Counted from the first letter of the stretch, positions 47,675 through 59,848 are shown. The stretch is DNA of 64,000 bases from Morinoia aosen (GCA_030386875.1 CM059563.1:52641602-52705601); one strand, 5' to 3'. Notes: generated by a model from the letters alone, not told the origin. A program made the numbers and translations.

Positions 47675-48830
47675 TACAGGGTCTAATAGTTAAATCCGTT
47701 CAAGTTTGGTAAGTCGTCATCAACCCTTATCCATTGCTAATTGATTACTGATCTGACCCAGTTACATGTATCTGTAGCTGGTTATCTAACAAGCCAGCTA
47801 CTTGACCATTTGACTTTGAAGAGTCAACATTGCGCAATGGAGCATGCCAAACGTTCAGCCATATGCAAACTTCCTCGCACGGGCCAAAGCCCTGCTAACA
47901 TAGCAAAATCGCCAAAATATCCCAGGCAAATCGTTTGTGATGTTTGCATGCGCTTCGATGAGTCTGACCATAACCAATGGACCCTCCACAAGCTTAAAAG
48001 TGACAAATTGTTAACACCTCGCTTTCTAGCCAGCCTCAAAAGGAGGATCAAATGAAATCTGACCGTACCACTCTCCATATTAACCAAGAAAAGTTCTCTC
48101 AGCGTCATCAGGATCCACAGAGGCCTGACGCAGCTGGGCCTAACCTCTTTTGCACAGGGTTACTGACAGGATGAAAGAAGTTTGCTAGAACACGTGCTGG
48201 AAATTGTTGAACCTCATGAAGTCAAACGGCTCGGTAATCAAGTTCTTCTCTGATGAGAAAATTATTACGGTGGGCCTTCCATACGCGGAATGACCGCTGG
48301 ATCGCCTTCTCGAGCCGTGAAGTTCAACCCACGATGACAACGAAGAAGTAAGCTAGCGTTATGGAGATTTGTGTGGTTTCAAGTCAGGGTGACGTATTTA
48401 ACTCACTTCTTTGTCGACCGAGAGAAAGTTGATGCTGCAGTCTACTGCAAGGCCCAGGAGGACAAAACCATCCCTTAAATGAAGGACAAGGCTACTGGGA
48501 AGGGGTATGTGTTCCAACAGGACTTGGATCCCAGCTCACACGGCAAAGACAACCGTCAACTTACTCAACGGATCCGGGGTGCAATTCTGGGAGACGGGTT
48601 TGTGGCCCTCGAACTCACCCGACCTTACCATTTGTACTAAGATTTCTGGTCACGAATTACAGCCGAGGCATGTGAGAGGCATCACAACCGCATCACAGCC
48701 TTCAAGGAGGACATTAAGAAGGCAGCGAGGTCGTTAGAAGCGGTAGAGATCACCTGCGTAGTTTCCAAGACCCACAAGCGTGTGGAAACCGTCATCATGG
48801 CCGAAGAGGGTCGTATAGATTAAAAAAATT
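47675..48830 (+). mobile_element. maT/mariner-type DNA transposon, decayed copy
   Basis: Starts at a TA (47675-47676) followed by CAGGGTCTAATAGTTAAATC, a mariner-like end, and then the transposase remnant with about 160 bp of leader. The matching right-hand inverted repeat is not recognisable in the 150 bp after the stop codon at 48821, so that end is eroded or truncated. The right boundary is therefore approximate. Confidence 0.7.
47837..48823 (+). pseudogene. maT-type (DD37D) mariner transposase remnant
   Basis: The first segment (47837-48055) begins MEHAKRSAICKLPRTGQSPA and contains a helix-turn-helix (PANIAKSPKYPRQIVCDVCMRFDES), then LTPRFLASLKRRIK before a stop. Further blocks, in changing frames, are GLTQLGLTSFAQ (near 48125), VIKFFSDEKIITV (first catalytic Asp near 48252), YVFQQD (second Asp at 48521-48523), then PAHTAKTTVNLLNGSGVQFW and GLWPSNSPDL (to about 48630), and finally EEGRID with a TAA stop at 48821. 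The expected third Asp, just after SPDLxxC, is lost to an indel. At least four frame breaks and some in-frame stops show it is dead. The length (about 329 codons if intact) and the spacing of the last two acidic residues fit maT/DD37D elements. Confidence 0.85.
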
Positions 48831-51800
48831 GTCCCAATGGTTTGGTCAGCGAACTTACAAAATTTCATAACTTTTTCATCATTAATTCTTGAGCTATGAA
48901 TGATTAAGGAAATAATAGAAATAATTGTACAAATTCATCTGTTAGATCGGAATCAACGAACTCATTACATGTAGATCGTCAGGCACATTTTTTGTTCAAA
49001 AATCAATCAGCTGAAAAATTCTCCATTTTTAAATTACGCAAGCTTTTGCTGAGAACAGCTTCAGCCTTCAAATGTGAAGTTGAACGCTCGTCTTCCTCGA
49101 AATACTTGGGAAATAGTTTTAGATGTTGAAAACCGGATCAGATTCAGGTTGCCTCGATATAAATATAAGTTCCAGAGCAACTTGATTACTGTACATTACG
49201 GCAACAGACCACCGTCGAGTTAGCAGCGCCTGCAGCCACTGCTTCACTGAAGTGCGCTCCACGCTAATTACCGTCAGGCCTCAATGCTTGAAAGCGGCCG
49301 CGTTTTCTCAAAGCCTCCAAATGTTATTCATCCATAACGCTTCAAAACACTTTGAGGGCTCAGAAAGGTACACCGAAAGCGCGAAAGTATATCAAGTCAG
49401 CTTCTGAGGCAAAATATCACAGATGTGTGTGTTCAAGGTATCTGACTGCACGAAATATTAATTTGGCTTTCTTAATTGTCTAAGAATTTACTAAAATTCT
49501 TTTCATAAAATCTAAATTTGTACCAATGGCGTTAAAATCCATTAAAATAAATAGAAATTTGCACAGAAGACCAATACAGGAGGCTGGGTAAACCATTCGC
49601 TCTTGGCACAAACCAAGTCACAAATTCAAAGTCAAAGGCTGTTTCAAAATATTTTATTTCATTTATTTTCCCGCATATTTGATTAGTAAGCTTTGTGATT
49701 TGTTCACCCTCAACTGTGAAACGTATCCACTAAGGATTTATTGCTGATATTTATCAAGTTGTTCGGTGGTTACCTGCCGCTAAGTTCGTTTTAGTCGTGA
49801 AAACATATTTTTTTTGCGTTAAATCGACTGTGACACATTAAATTTTTAGTACAGCATCCTAATAAATTTTCAAATTTATTACCTCAGCTTGCGTTGTCAC
49901 TTCGCTACGGACGAAAAATCGAGGCTCACGATTCTAAAAAATGCATTATGAGACGAACAAATTTTTTTGTTCGCCTAGCTCAGGCCAGAATTGAAACTCA
50001 TAGCTACAATACACCGTTTACTTGATCCAACATCTGCTTAGAAAACACAAACCAAACAGCCGCACCTTCATTAGTTTCGTGGAATTTTTACCAATCTTCA
50101 ACTTGAAGAAAATGTTCGCACGAACTACTTTTTTTTCCTCCTTCTAAATTTGTCTGTTACTACCCTTAGCAAACACGCTCACTGCCTCATTTATGTCTCG
50201 TTAAAATACTTGTTCTAGTTCTAATCGTAGCAATCAAACATCTGTAGCTGAACTTTCGGCCTTAAAGTCTTTAGCGAGTTTCCGAGCGTCTACTATGCAA
50301 TTGAGGGGCGCATTGAACTCCTCTTTTGTCTTGACTCTTTAGAGAGGTTTGTTGTTTGCTGTTGTTCGCTGCTCGATTTGTAGCGCAAAACCAGCTTTCA
50401 TCGATCGCCCCAAAGAAAAATTGAAAACACTCAGTTACAGGAGTCGAACACTTCTCATGGCAGAACTCATTATTTCATCATGATGGAACGCTCTAAATTA
50501 CTGTTTAACTTAACTGATCACTCAATTTGTTATAACTTTTCTATGAAACGTAGCTTGTTTAAAACATCTACTACTGTAGCAGAATTTGAAGCATTAAATT
50601 AACCAACACTTTTTCTTTATTTTAAACATCGATACGGCTGTACAAAATTTATGAGAAGAAAGGCTGATGTATGAAGTGTCTGATGTGGCGTATGAAGGTT
50701 CTTATTATAGTTGATACATTCACAAAAGCAGTTTTTTACCAGTAAATCTATGACGGCAAACGAGTTGAACTGATTTATTGATTCTTTAAATCTTGTAGTT
50801 GTTTCGTTTCTTCTCATCTAATTACTGAAGCCCTGTGAAAACCTGTATTACTAGTAACTTTTGAAAGAGAAACCCGACACTTTGAAGATTTACGAACACG
50901 AATGTTTTCAAATGATTTCAAGAAAATTTCTTTTATTGAAACTTTCTGTGGAAAACGACAGCTTGAAGGAGATTTAAAAGCACCTACTGCTCAACTACAA
51001 ATGACGTCAACAACGAAGAAATTTTCACATAAGCAAGGTTCTTGCTCTGCGAATGTTGCTCTAGTTCGACGTGTCATTTTTACGAGCTCGGTTCTGGAGA
51101 ATGGGAGCTGAAGTTATCACCAGCCCTACGACGCGAGTTACGACCCGTATATCAAAAAAGTTCTTGTGTTCACAACGACACTCGGGAGGTATTTTTGTTG
51201 CCATGACGAATATTCTAAGTTGTCTCTTAAATCAATGTAAAGACTGTTAAATTACGCGTTCTCGCCTATAGCAAGCGCTGTCATGTTCGTGCTCTAGTGG
51301 AAATAAAGGAATAAAAACCAAGCAAAACTTCGCTGAGTTCAGCATTGATTTTTTAAATTTCCGATCCCCGGAAACTTCTTGCCGTTTTATCAGATTATTA
51401 ACGATTACGTTTGCTAATTCATTTAGCGAGGCAGTATTTTATTTTCGTTGATAATTGCGATTCATTTACTATCGCAAGACATCGATAAATGTGTACTGAG
51501 GTTCATAAAAGGTAGAACGAAGACATTGCAGTTTAATGCATCTAGGGACGAAGACGTTATGTAAGCATTAAACTGCATTTTGTTGTATGAGGAGACTACC
51601 GTTGATTAAACTTCGAAGATCCAACAATTATGTCATATACTCTCCTCGTGACGGACCGGCCTACTATAAACTCATGAATTTCATAATTATGTATGTATGG
51701 TTGCGAAACGATTTGAAAGATTCTAGTAAAGTGACTAAATTTATTCCAAATTGTGGCAAATGTGATCATTCCATACAAGCGTGTCTCCTTTTCCTCAAGT

Positions 51801-52102
51801 GTGAATACGCACCTCGGTTTCTTTAACTGTTATCTTCCAGAGTTCCTGTCATACCAAATTAATCTAATTTATTTTCTTGATCGATTCTCTCAGATGGGTT
51901 TGCCGGCTCTGCTCTGTTGATTTTCTTTCCTCAACCAATCATGATTGTTGACCTCAAAGCCTTAGCACTACTCGCACTGTTCGCGCATAAGAAATCGATT
52001 CCTTCTTCAGAAAAATGTTCCACGGTTTGATGCTCTAAAGGATATTGCAGCATCTAGAGGTGGCTTCCAATCCACACTTATACATCTGATTTCTTCACTT
52101 GA
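48831..52102. other. No gene recognised
   Basis: Short frames only. A CG-richer patch at 49190-49330 and another near 50270-50400 have no gene-like frame. No arrays or element ends were seen. Confidence 0.35.
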
Positions 52103-52110
52103 CTTTACAT
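52103..52110. repeat. Target-site duplication, left side of hAT-type MITE 2
   Basis: CTTTACAT; the right-hand partner at 52382-52389 is CTTGACAT (7 of 8). Confidence 0.7.
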
Positions 52111-52381
52111 CACGGTAGAGGAAACAAGGTAGGGTCATTTCTATGGGAGAAAATACACCTCTTCTTGTTTGGCTAGCCTCTTCTTGTTTGGCTTTATTTC
52201 AAACGAACTTTATGACGTCACCAAAACGCAATGTCGTTAAGCCAATAGTGGAGCAGGATTTAGGGGTAGCAGTGCTTCCAGATGCAATATGAGTGCTCTA
52301 TTGGTTCGTAAGATCAGCAAAACCACATCGTAAACGAAAAAACACTGGTTTGAACCTACCTTAATTGTTTCCTCTACAGTG
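52111..52381. mobile_element. hAT-type MITE, copy 2
   Basis: The left end is CACGGTAGAGGAAACAAGGT and the right end is its near reverse complement with one change and an extra AAT. An 8-bp target duplication, CTTTACAT on the left (52103-52110) and CTTGACAT on the right (52382-52389), differs at one base. The body matches the copy at 21180-21421. It is 271 bp here, longer partly through a local duplication of CTCTTCTTGTTTGGCTAGC near 52170. More diverged than copy 1, so probably an older insertion. Confidence 0.9.
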
Positions 52382-52389
52382 CTTGACAT
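52382..52389. repeat. Target-site duplication, right side of hAT-type MITE 2
   Basis: CTTGACAT, matching 52103-52110 at 7 of 8 positions. Confidence 0.7.
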
Positions 52390-52950
52390 CCATCCAGTTC
52401 TTGCACTTTGAATAAGTACTATACCAACTTAACGGTCAGTTTAAAGAGATTTTCAAAGGTTGCTTCAAATGCACTGTTATTTGAATAATTTCCCGACTCA
52501 TTGGGTGACTTGTTTGTCCCTTGCCACATAAAAGTATTCGTTTTCAATGCTTTCACACACTGAGTTGGATGCAATATTCATTCAATTTGGTTGTTTTCTG
52601 AACTTTTTCATGCGTAAAAAGCCTACCAGACTATTTTAAAAGAATGTCTCTTGTAAATTTATTGTGCAAATCTGAAAATTGGAATCTTAAATGTTAACTC
52701 TAACTCGTATTTACAATTGCATTAGTTTTCGAAGCTAATAAGTATACAATTTGTGCACGCATTTCTCAATCATATTTTATTCGCATTTCCTAGTCCAAAC
52801 AAAATAATTTACCACAGACGTGATAAGTTATACATTTTTATCTCTCTAACCCACCAATTTGGAGTTCAAATACAAAGAAGGACTTGATCACTTTAAAAAT
52901 TGATTAAACGGATTCAATTCTAATCGGATGTTCGATTTGTTTTCTTAACT
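52390..52950. other. No gene seen
   Basis: AT-rich unique sequence without a frame of note. Confidence 0.4.
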
Positions 52951-53557
52951 ATGAGCTCACTAGCTGTATGCATGATACCAAAATTGCAGACCTGCCAGTC
53001 CACACACCGCACGGCCACAAAAGTTGTGCTACCTTCATACGCTCGAACTAAAGACGACGACGTGTGTCTCGAAGCCCCCGAAGCGATTCGAGACATCCGT
53101 GTTTCTGTGTGGCAGCGCGCGTTAATTCAAGCGGTGCTGCAGCTTGCAAAGCATTGAGGCCCAGAGGCATTTTCTGGTGCTTGGAGGATTGATGACGAAT
53201 TTAAGTGGGTTAAATGAATATAAACCCTCAAAAATACACACTGAAATTGAACGGGTTAATGAGGCGCAGTGTATTTGCTACAATGAGTTACAGCAACCTT
53301 GTGGTTTGTTCGTGCGTCAGAATATGTTTCACGGATTCTGCTTGAAACGCTGGAGATATGTTTACCGTCATATGTTGAAACTAAAGAGGACGTCATGTTC
53401 TTCAATGAAACAGTCGCAGGTCTGGGAACGAAATAGATACAATACATCACGGAGGAGATATTTAGTCGGAGAGAAATGGGTTAAAAGATTGAAGAAAGAG
53501 GTACAAAAAAAGTGGAGGTACCTGATACAGTCGTGCATTAATAGCAATATTATGTGA
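52951..53557 (+). other. Cluster of protein-like open frames, not recognised
   Basis: An ATG at 52951 opens a 68-residue frame whose second half (KVVLPSYARTKDDDVCLEAP and what follows) has normal protein composition and lies in a CG-richer stretch (53020-53160). It ends at 53155-53157. A 137-residue frame follows at 53144-53557 and becomes very basic toward its end (EKWVKRLKKEVQKKWRY). A third frame in the same region reads ASEYVSRILLETLEICLPSY near 53315, ending at a stop near 53421. Ordinary composition in several successive frames would fit a degraded coding sequence or exons with small introns. No family is recognised. Confidence 0.18.
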
Positions 53558-54859
53558 GCATTAGGAATATTAAAACCTAATTGAGTAGTGGCAATGATTC
53601 ATGAATTAGAATCATCGCTACACTGCATTACAATTTTTGAAAGGAGCAGTGTACTCGGGAAAGTGCTTCATGTTTGAGCTAATCTTTTTATTGCAAAGCA
53701 GAGGTAAGCCGGTAGCAGCTAGTCTATAATCTTGTAAAGTCGTATGACTTGTCTCTCGTTGCGTCACGCAGTGAGCTTCCGTGTGTTTCCATTTTCTTTG
53801 CATCGACATAATCTATTCCGATGTATTCGTACGAAAATTTTCAGCAGCAAACTTTAGAATATTAGCTTCGTTGAAGGTTTATAACAACTATTTAAATTTG
53901 ACAACTTTGAATATTTTTAAATATCTTTGGGAAATATTTGTGAATTTAATTTTACACCAAAGAAACGAAATTTAAAAATGAACGTTTCGATCACTCATGT
54001 CAAGGAACAGCAAATCAACGTTATTTACAGTAAATTAAAATATCATTTGAAAAAATCGAGCAATACTGACAACGTTTACCGGAAAATAGAAAAAAAATCT
54101 TAAAAACTTTCAAAATACTAGGTTTTTGAAACAATTAAAAATGGAATTAGCGATGTAACTATTGACTACAGTTTAAAATTGACTTGACTGTAATAATAAG
54201 CAGGTATTCTAAAGTATGTACAAGAAATAACGGAACTTACTTCAATACAATATTTTAAATCTTCTTAGTCCATAGTTGAATTCCATTGGCAATTAAGGGC
54301 TTCGATAAGTGAATAGAAAGGATCTTAAAAATAGGATGTCGGTGGGATTTCACCTTCTACGATATTCTGTAACCCTGGGATACAAAGAACGAGATGTTAT
54401 TCCTGTGTACTGCGTGTGGATGTTCGTATTGTAAAAACATTTGGTCCAACAAATTTCCCGTCACGTCAGTGGATATTATGTTAATAATGGAGTTCTTTAA
54501 AAATCATTTATATTTCAATAATCACGTAATCTTCTACCCGTAAACTGGTAGCGCACCTTTTTTAATTTTCTCAAGTGCAATCACGAACAATATCTAAATC
54601 GAATTTGTGAGGTAGGGTTGATGTTCTTTTCTTCCAGTTGTAGGCATGTTGTTTTTATTTTTTGGGTTTCATCAGAGCTTAAGTGAATTATTTATTGTTC
54701 TAATGCTTGGTGCGCGTATACGCGAAAAATTAATTTGTAGCTGTAAATTTATGGGCATTTTTGGTGGAATGAATTTTCCGTTAAGATATCTTGGACCTTA
54801 CCTCATTTGAAATTCTAAATCAAGAACTAGCGTCTTCTAAAATGAGAAATGAGGTTCTG
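53558..54859. other. No gene seen
   Basis: AT-rich; no arrays, element ends or convincing frames. Confidence 0.4.
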
Positions 54860-56021
54860 TACTACGCCTTTTTGACGCTAATTCAAAAAAGTTAAAGTTT
54901 AATTTGAAAATGCTCAAGTTTAACTTAAAAAAGGTCAAGTTCGAATTAAAAAAAAATCGAATTCATGCTGTAAAATGTAAAGTATATTTTAAAAACACCA
55001 AGTTCAATTCTTAAAAGCTTATATTTTTAATATTGCGTACCTACGTAATAATAAAATAACATAATTAAGGTTTATTTGAGAGAATTTACATTTCTTTGAA
55101 AATACGGGCACTGAATTTAGAGTAAATTGAATATCAGACAACACCAAGCTGCTGTGAATTCGTACTTAATTTGACATTCTCATAGTTTTTTCTATGAACC
55201 ATTTGGTACACAGATCTCTGGTACCCATATCTAATGACAAAAACAATCCAAATAAACTTTATGTAATAAGTAACTATGTGACAATTAGCAAATTACACTG
55301 ATTGAAAAGTTAAACATTACATAGATTCAAAATTATATTCAAATAATAAGGCTGCTAAAATGAGAAGTAATTATATAATACTATATAAAATGTAAATATG
55401 ATGCTGAATTTGAGGGCAATCTCCTAACTAATAATTCCATTTTTGGACATTTATAACATAGCTAAGTTCATTTATACATCATCTCCCTCTTTAATTCTTC
55501 TATCGCAAATATTCCTGCAAAATGCTTCTGTATATGATCGTAGGAGCGTAGACATAGCTTGGGGTGTTATGGCATTAATGGTGTCATCTATTACTTCTTC
55601 AAGGAAGACCATTCACTGCTCAGTAATGGTCTGTAAGAGTGTCAAATTAAGTACAAAATCCCAGCAGCTTGGTAGGGTCTGATATTCGATTAAATCTGAA
55701 TTCAGTCCTAGTATTTTTAGGTAAATATGAACTTTCTCAAATAAACTTCAATTATGTTATTATTATTATTATTACACAGGTGTGCAATTTTAGAAACATT
55801 AGCTTTTCAAAATTTAGCTGGATTTTCTCCAAAATATACTTGACATTTTTTAAATTGAACTTGATCCGTTTCAAATTAAACTTAAATTCTTTAAGTTGAA
55901 ATTTACCTTTTTTAAATTGTCCTTGACCTTTTTTAAATTAAACTTTTTCTTCTTTAAATTGATCTTGAGCTTTTTTTAATGGAACTTGATCTTTTTTAAA
56001 TTGCAGTTAAAAGGTATAGTA
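54860..56021. mobile_element. Foldback-like DNA transposon 2 (non-autonomous)
   Basis: The left end TACTACGCCTTTTTGACGC (from 54860) and the right end, read on the minus strand as TACTATACCTTTTAACTGC (from 56021), are imperfect inverted repeats that lead into long inverted arms. The arms are degenerate tandem units of about 21 bp with a core like AAAAAAGGTCAAGTTYAATT: about six on the left (54880-55020) and, in the opposite orientation, eight or nine on the right (55835-56010). The core (55021-55834) has no transposase. A 79-codon frame at 55443-55682 (non-ATG start) is unrecognised. If TA is the target duplication, the element is 1,158 bp, almost the same as foldback-like element 1 at 3216-4385. 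The arm motifs of the two differ, and this copy is more diverged at its ends. Confidence 0.6.
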
Positions 56022-57283
56022 TTTTTTAATTGTCGCTGCACTGTAGCAGTTCAGCGCTGTAATAATGGTGCAGTAACACAGGAATCAGATCCTTTTTTCA
56101 GCTCTCTTTTTGCACCGTGCCCACGCGTTTTCCTGCTGTAACTCCACCAGTTAACCCCACTGATTGGAAACCAATCGGTGTCCACTATCGAAAATTGTAT
56201 CTTCTGGCGCTATGTTTTGCTGCAGTGTCCACATAAATTCCAGGGTACGAAATATCTAGCGGCTGCAATCGGTCTTCACTGGAACTTCAACTATACCTGG
56301 AACAGTGTGTAACTCTGAACAGATTTTAAAGTGCTTCCCTTCACCGAACGGCAGAAAGCCATTGGAGTCCTGGTTCCAATTTATAACAGGGTATTGCCAT
56401 TGAAAGACTTCGTCTTTGCAAAAATTTCCAAGTTAAATTGATACCATTTCATTTCTATTCCAAAGCAAGAAACTGTTGTTTGTTTTCGGTCGGCAAAATA
56501 AAAAAATCTGTTTTTGTTATTGAAATGGAGATGGGAATCGTTTCTTGCCGTTTCAATAACTATAGTTCTCAGGAAATCAAAATAGAGGCAATGAACTCAG
56601 CTATCGCGCCGCTCCCCTACATTTTTTATCCGTTCTCGATTGATTTAAAATTAAGCACACGGGTCGCCGCGAGATGACGCAATCGACTGTCAGAAGAATA
56701 ATTCCCACTGATAAGAGAGAAGAGGTGGAAATGATTAGTCCATGTATCGTTTATCATTGTTTAATTTTGTTACTTATATTAGGTCAGGGGAATATAAGGC
56801 TTATTACTATGCCCTACGAGTTTGTATGTTTTTACTGTGATTACATGAAAGTAAAATTGAAGCAAAAAGAAATGAAGCTGAACTGGAATGCTTTCTTCAC
56901 CCCGCAACTCGACATTACAAGAAAGACTCGATCAGTTACTTAGGCAAGGCCAAGATTCGTTTCCTCCCTTGATTTAATCCATGAAAAAAGTCGACGGGTC
57001 ACTTACATATCAGAAATTTATTTCAAACTAATTAGCTATCATATTATGAATTTTCTCAGGTTATCATCTCATTTTTTTGGGGTGAATCGAGAATTTAAAT
57101 TAAATGCTTTATTTGTGCGGCGTGTGCATGAAAAAATTCCCGGTAATGGCCTGTTTTTGTCAAAATGCCATGTTGATTATTGAGTGAACGAAGCAATGCC
57201 ATATCAGTGATGCAGGTTGAAAATTGATATTAATGTTGGTCTGGGCAAGAAATAGTTTAACAACTTGTGAAGAATGTCATCAG
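56022..57283. other. No gene recognised
   Basis: The stretch 56090-56400 is CG-richer than its flanks and has short protein-like fragments in several frames, but none is recognisable. Frames at 56438-56677 and 56674-56943 overlap by one codon at an ATGA-like junction and have no domain. Confidence 0.3.
56158..56180. repeat. Hairpin, 10-bp arms, 3-nt loop
   Basis: CACTGATTGG (56158-56167), loop AAA, CCAATCGGTG (56171-56180). Nine of 10 pairs match. It contains CCAAT in both orientations, which may be chance. Confidence 0.6.
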
Positions 57284-57367
57284 TGTGTATTGCAGAAGAT
57301 ACAAAGTATATGGTAAAATTTATTGACATAAGTAAAAAACTTATGATAGTCTTGAGCCTAGAGAAGT
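57284..57367 (+). repeat. Dispersed direct repeat, copy 1
   Basis: About 84 bp (GTGTATTGCAGAAGATACAA and the following TATGGTAAAATTTATTGACA, ending near CTTGAGCCTAGAG) recur in diverged form at 58194-58285. A few small indels separate the copies. Confidence 0.55.
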
Positions 57368-58193
57368 GAAAATCACTAAAATGAGGGGCAAAGAATCAAC
57401 GAACAGTTTTAGCCAACGCGTTTTCGAAATCAAGTGGAATTATGATGAGCGTAGGATTTCCGCGTTAAAATTCGTTACTGATTATGAGTGTGATCTTCAC
57501 CTGCTCAGTCTTCAAGTGAGAGTTTGCGCTCTCAAGGGATATCATGTCTTACAGGCTCACTGAAAATAACCCTGTTTAGTGCGCCATGTAAATCTTAAGA
57601 GAGCAGAATGTACACGACAGCTGCAGAAGATGGATGACTCCATCGCCACCGCTCGGTCGGGTGTAGGGCTACATTGACTGCACGCGAACTTTTAAAATTT
57701 TTTTCAGGTTTCAAGGTTAGATGGTGATCACTGAATGGATAACTCTAGCGTTATCTAAAAAATAGAGAAGCTTCTGGAGGTAGAGTTTCGCTGTCTTTTT
57801 TGATTCTCGTGAGAGCAAGTGAAGTTTAACTCAAACTTTGTGCTGTGCTGCTTGATGCGTTCTTCAAAATATCGTAGCTTCGGGATTCCTTTGTTAATGC
57901 ATGTTCAAAGTGCAAAGGCAGCCTGCCATATTATTGATTGTGTTCGAATTAGTAAAATAATTATTGATGAAATTTTCGACGATAAACTATTGACTTGGAC
58001 CTTCCCCAAGTGAGTAAAAATATTTCACTAACCCATTCAGTTACGCCAATTTCCTCCAGCAATGATTTTCGTGTTCAAACCCAATAGCAAAATAATAAAT
58101 TCACTCATAATCTAGTCATTTCACATATTAGCGCATACATATACCATACAAATATAAGTTAAAGTTCATCGTCTAGTGGAGATTGTAATTACG
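57368..58193. other. No gene recognised between the direct repeats
   Basis: Frames of 64-65 codons at 57366-57563 and 57819-58013 have no domain. The latter ends next to a good donor word, AA|GTGAGT near 58008, but no matching acceptor leaves it open upstream. Confidence 0.3.
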
Positions 58194-58285
58194 GTGTTTT
58201 GCAGTAAATACAAAAAGCCCAAATGTATGGTAAACTTTATTGACATTAGAGGAAAAATTTAATTAGTCTTGTGGCCAGAAAGCAT
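58194..58285 (+). repeat. Dispersed direct repeat, copy 2
   Basis: Diverged copy of 57284-57367 in the same orientation, about 910 bp away. The best-kept block is GTATGGTAAACTTTATTGAC. Confidence 0.55.
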
Positions 58286-59848
58286 TTGAGGTCGCTCTAT
58301 GTCATGCTCACAATGTGGATGCTCACCAATTAGAAGAGCTCCCATTGCTGGCGGTGTGGTGTCAAACTTTTATACTGATTGGTAGAAAATTGCTGGCGCG
58401 GATTTCAAATGCTGATACGGGTTAGAACTCAAATCGAGGACACACAGCAGATCTCGAAAACGATAGAAAATTTTTAAGCTTTTTTACGTACTGAAACGAT
58501 AGCTTTTATTACGAATGAACTGTGCTTCATAATTTAACATTTGTTATTAGCCCATCAGGCAATATTAAAGGAATAGGTAATCGCACTGCCATTTTCATAC
58601 CACGCAAAATTATTTAGTTAAGTAAGCAAATAGTATTAAATCTTTCATATAGAAAGAGAGCATGTGTATTTTTTTTAAAGAAAACCACCGGGATGTCAAA
58701 GATTGTTTAAGAACTTAGCAAACAAAAAATATCACTCACTTGTTGTTCTCCAAATACTATTCTTAGGTATTTAAATTAAGTTAAAAAATGATATTAGGAA
58801 GTTATTTCTGGCAATTCGATTAAAATTGAAAACCTGCGGTTCTCTCACAGCCGTTCACAGACGAAACTTTCTAAGCGCATTTCCTTTACTCTGTTCACGC
58901 CAAAGATTTCATCAGCCTTCAAATTCTTTCGTTTCTGTCTTCTTTTTCCTGTACATTGTCATGGTAAAACGTTTATTGGATTCCAGGCCGAGGCACACTT
59001 TAAAAAGCGGTTGCTCGTAACCTAGATACAGCAAAGTCAAGATACTCTTGAGTCTTGATGTTAATTTCAGCGCTCTTCTCTGGAAATGATTAAACAGCCG
59101 TGCCCATTCGACTGGAATATTAAAAAGAAAGAGATTCCTGACGCTACAATTTCCCTCGATGTTAAAGCGTCAAAGCCTGTCATATTCATACTCATTTTCA
59201 GCTACCCTGAAGTCCAAGGATGACTTTGGTTCTTGTAAATGTCATTGAATCTTAGAGTATTCAAATAGGTTTCTATTCAGTTAATTATATATTAATAAAA
59301 GACAATAATTGAGGCTTCCAAATATATATCCGCATATATTATGTATATATCTACGCATATAGATATATATATTACGGATGTCAATGTGTATATTTATTCC
59401 TTTGTATTGACCAGTTTTGAATGATGTTTTAATTCTTGTGTATACTTCTTCAAATTTTTAAAACTATAGCAATATGTTTCTTCCACATTCTCACACTCGT
59501 TTTGATGCTGATATGCAGAGTTTAAATTAGTGTCGTTTAATATTGTTAATACCTTCTTACCAAAATGATTCAATTTTTTCACTCGATTGTAATTATGGTT
59601 ATTTATTTTTCCTGCAGAATTTTGAGTAAAAATTCAGATATGAGTGGGCTTCTTTGAAATTAAAGTTTCCGTCTTCTTTCGGTCGACCATGAATGAATCA
59701 ACCAGATGTTTTAGTCAAAGTATTAACGTGTTTTCTCAGTGCCGGAATTTGGCGCTATTGCACGTCAGAGAAATCATTTTACACCCACCGCAGCTTTGAA
59801 GCTTAGGAAATGTCATGTGTGGCGGCGAGGAATTCTGTTCAAATAATA
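58286..59848. other. No gene recognised; AT microsatellite
   Basis: A run of TATATA/CATATA words at 59285-59375 is simple-sequence DNA. Frames elsewhere are short. Confidence 0.4.
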
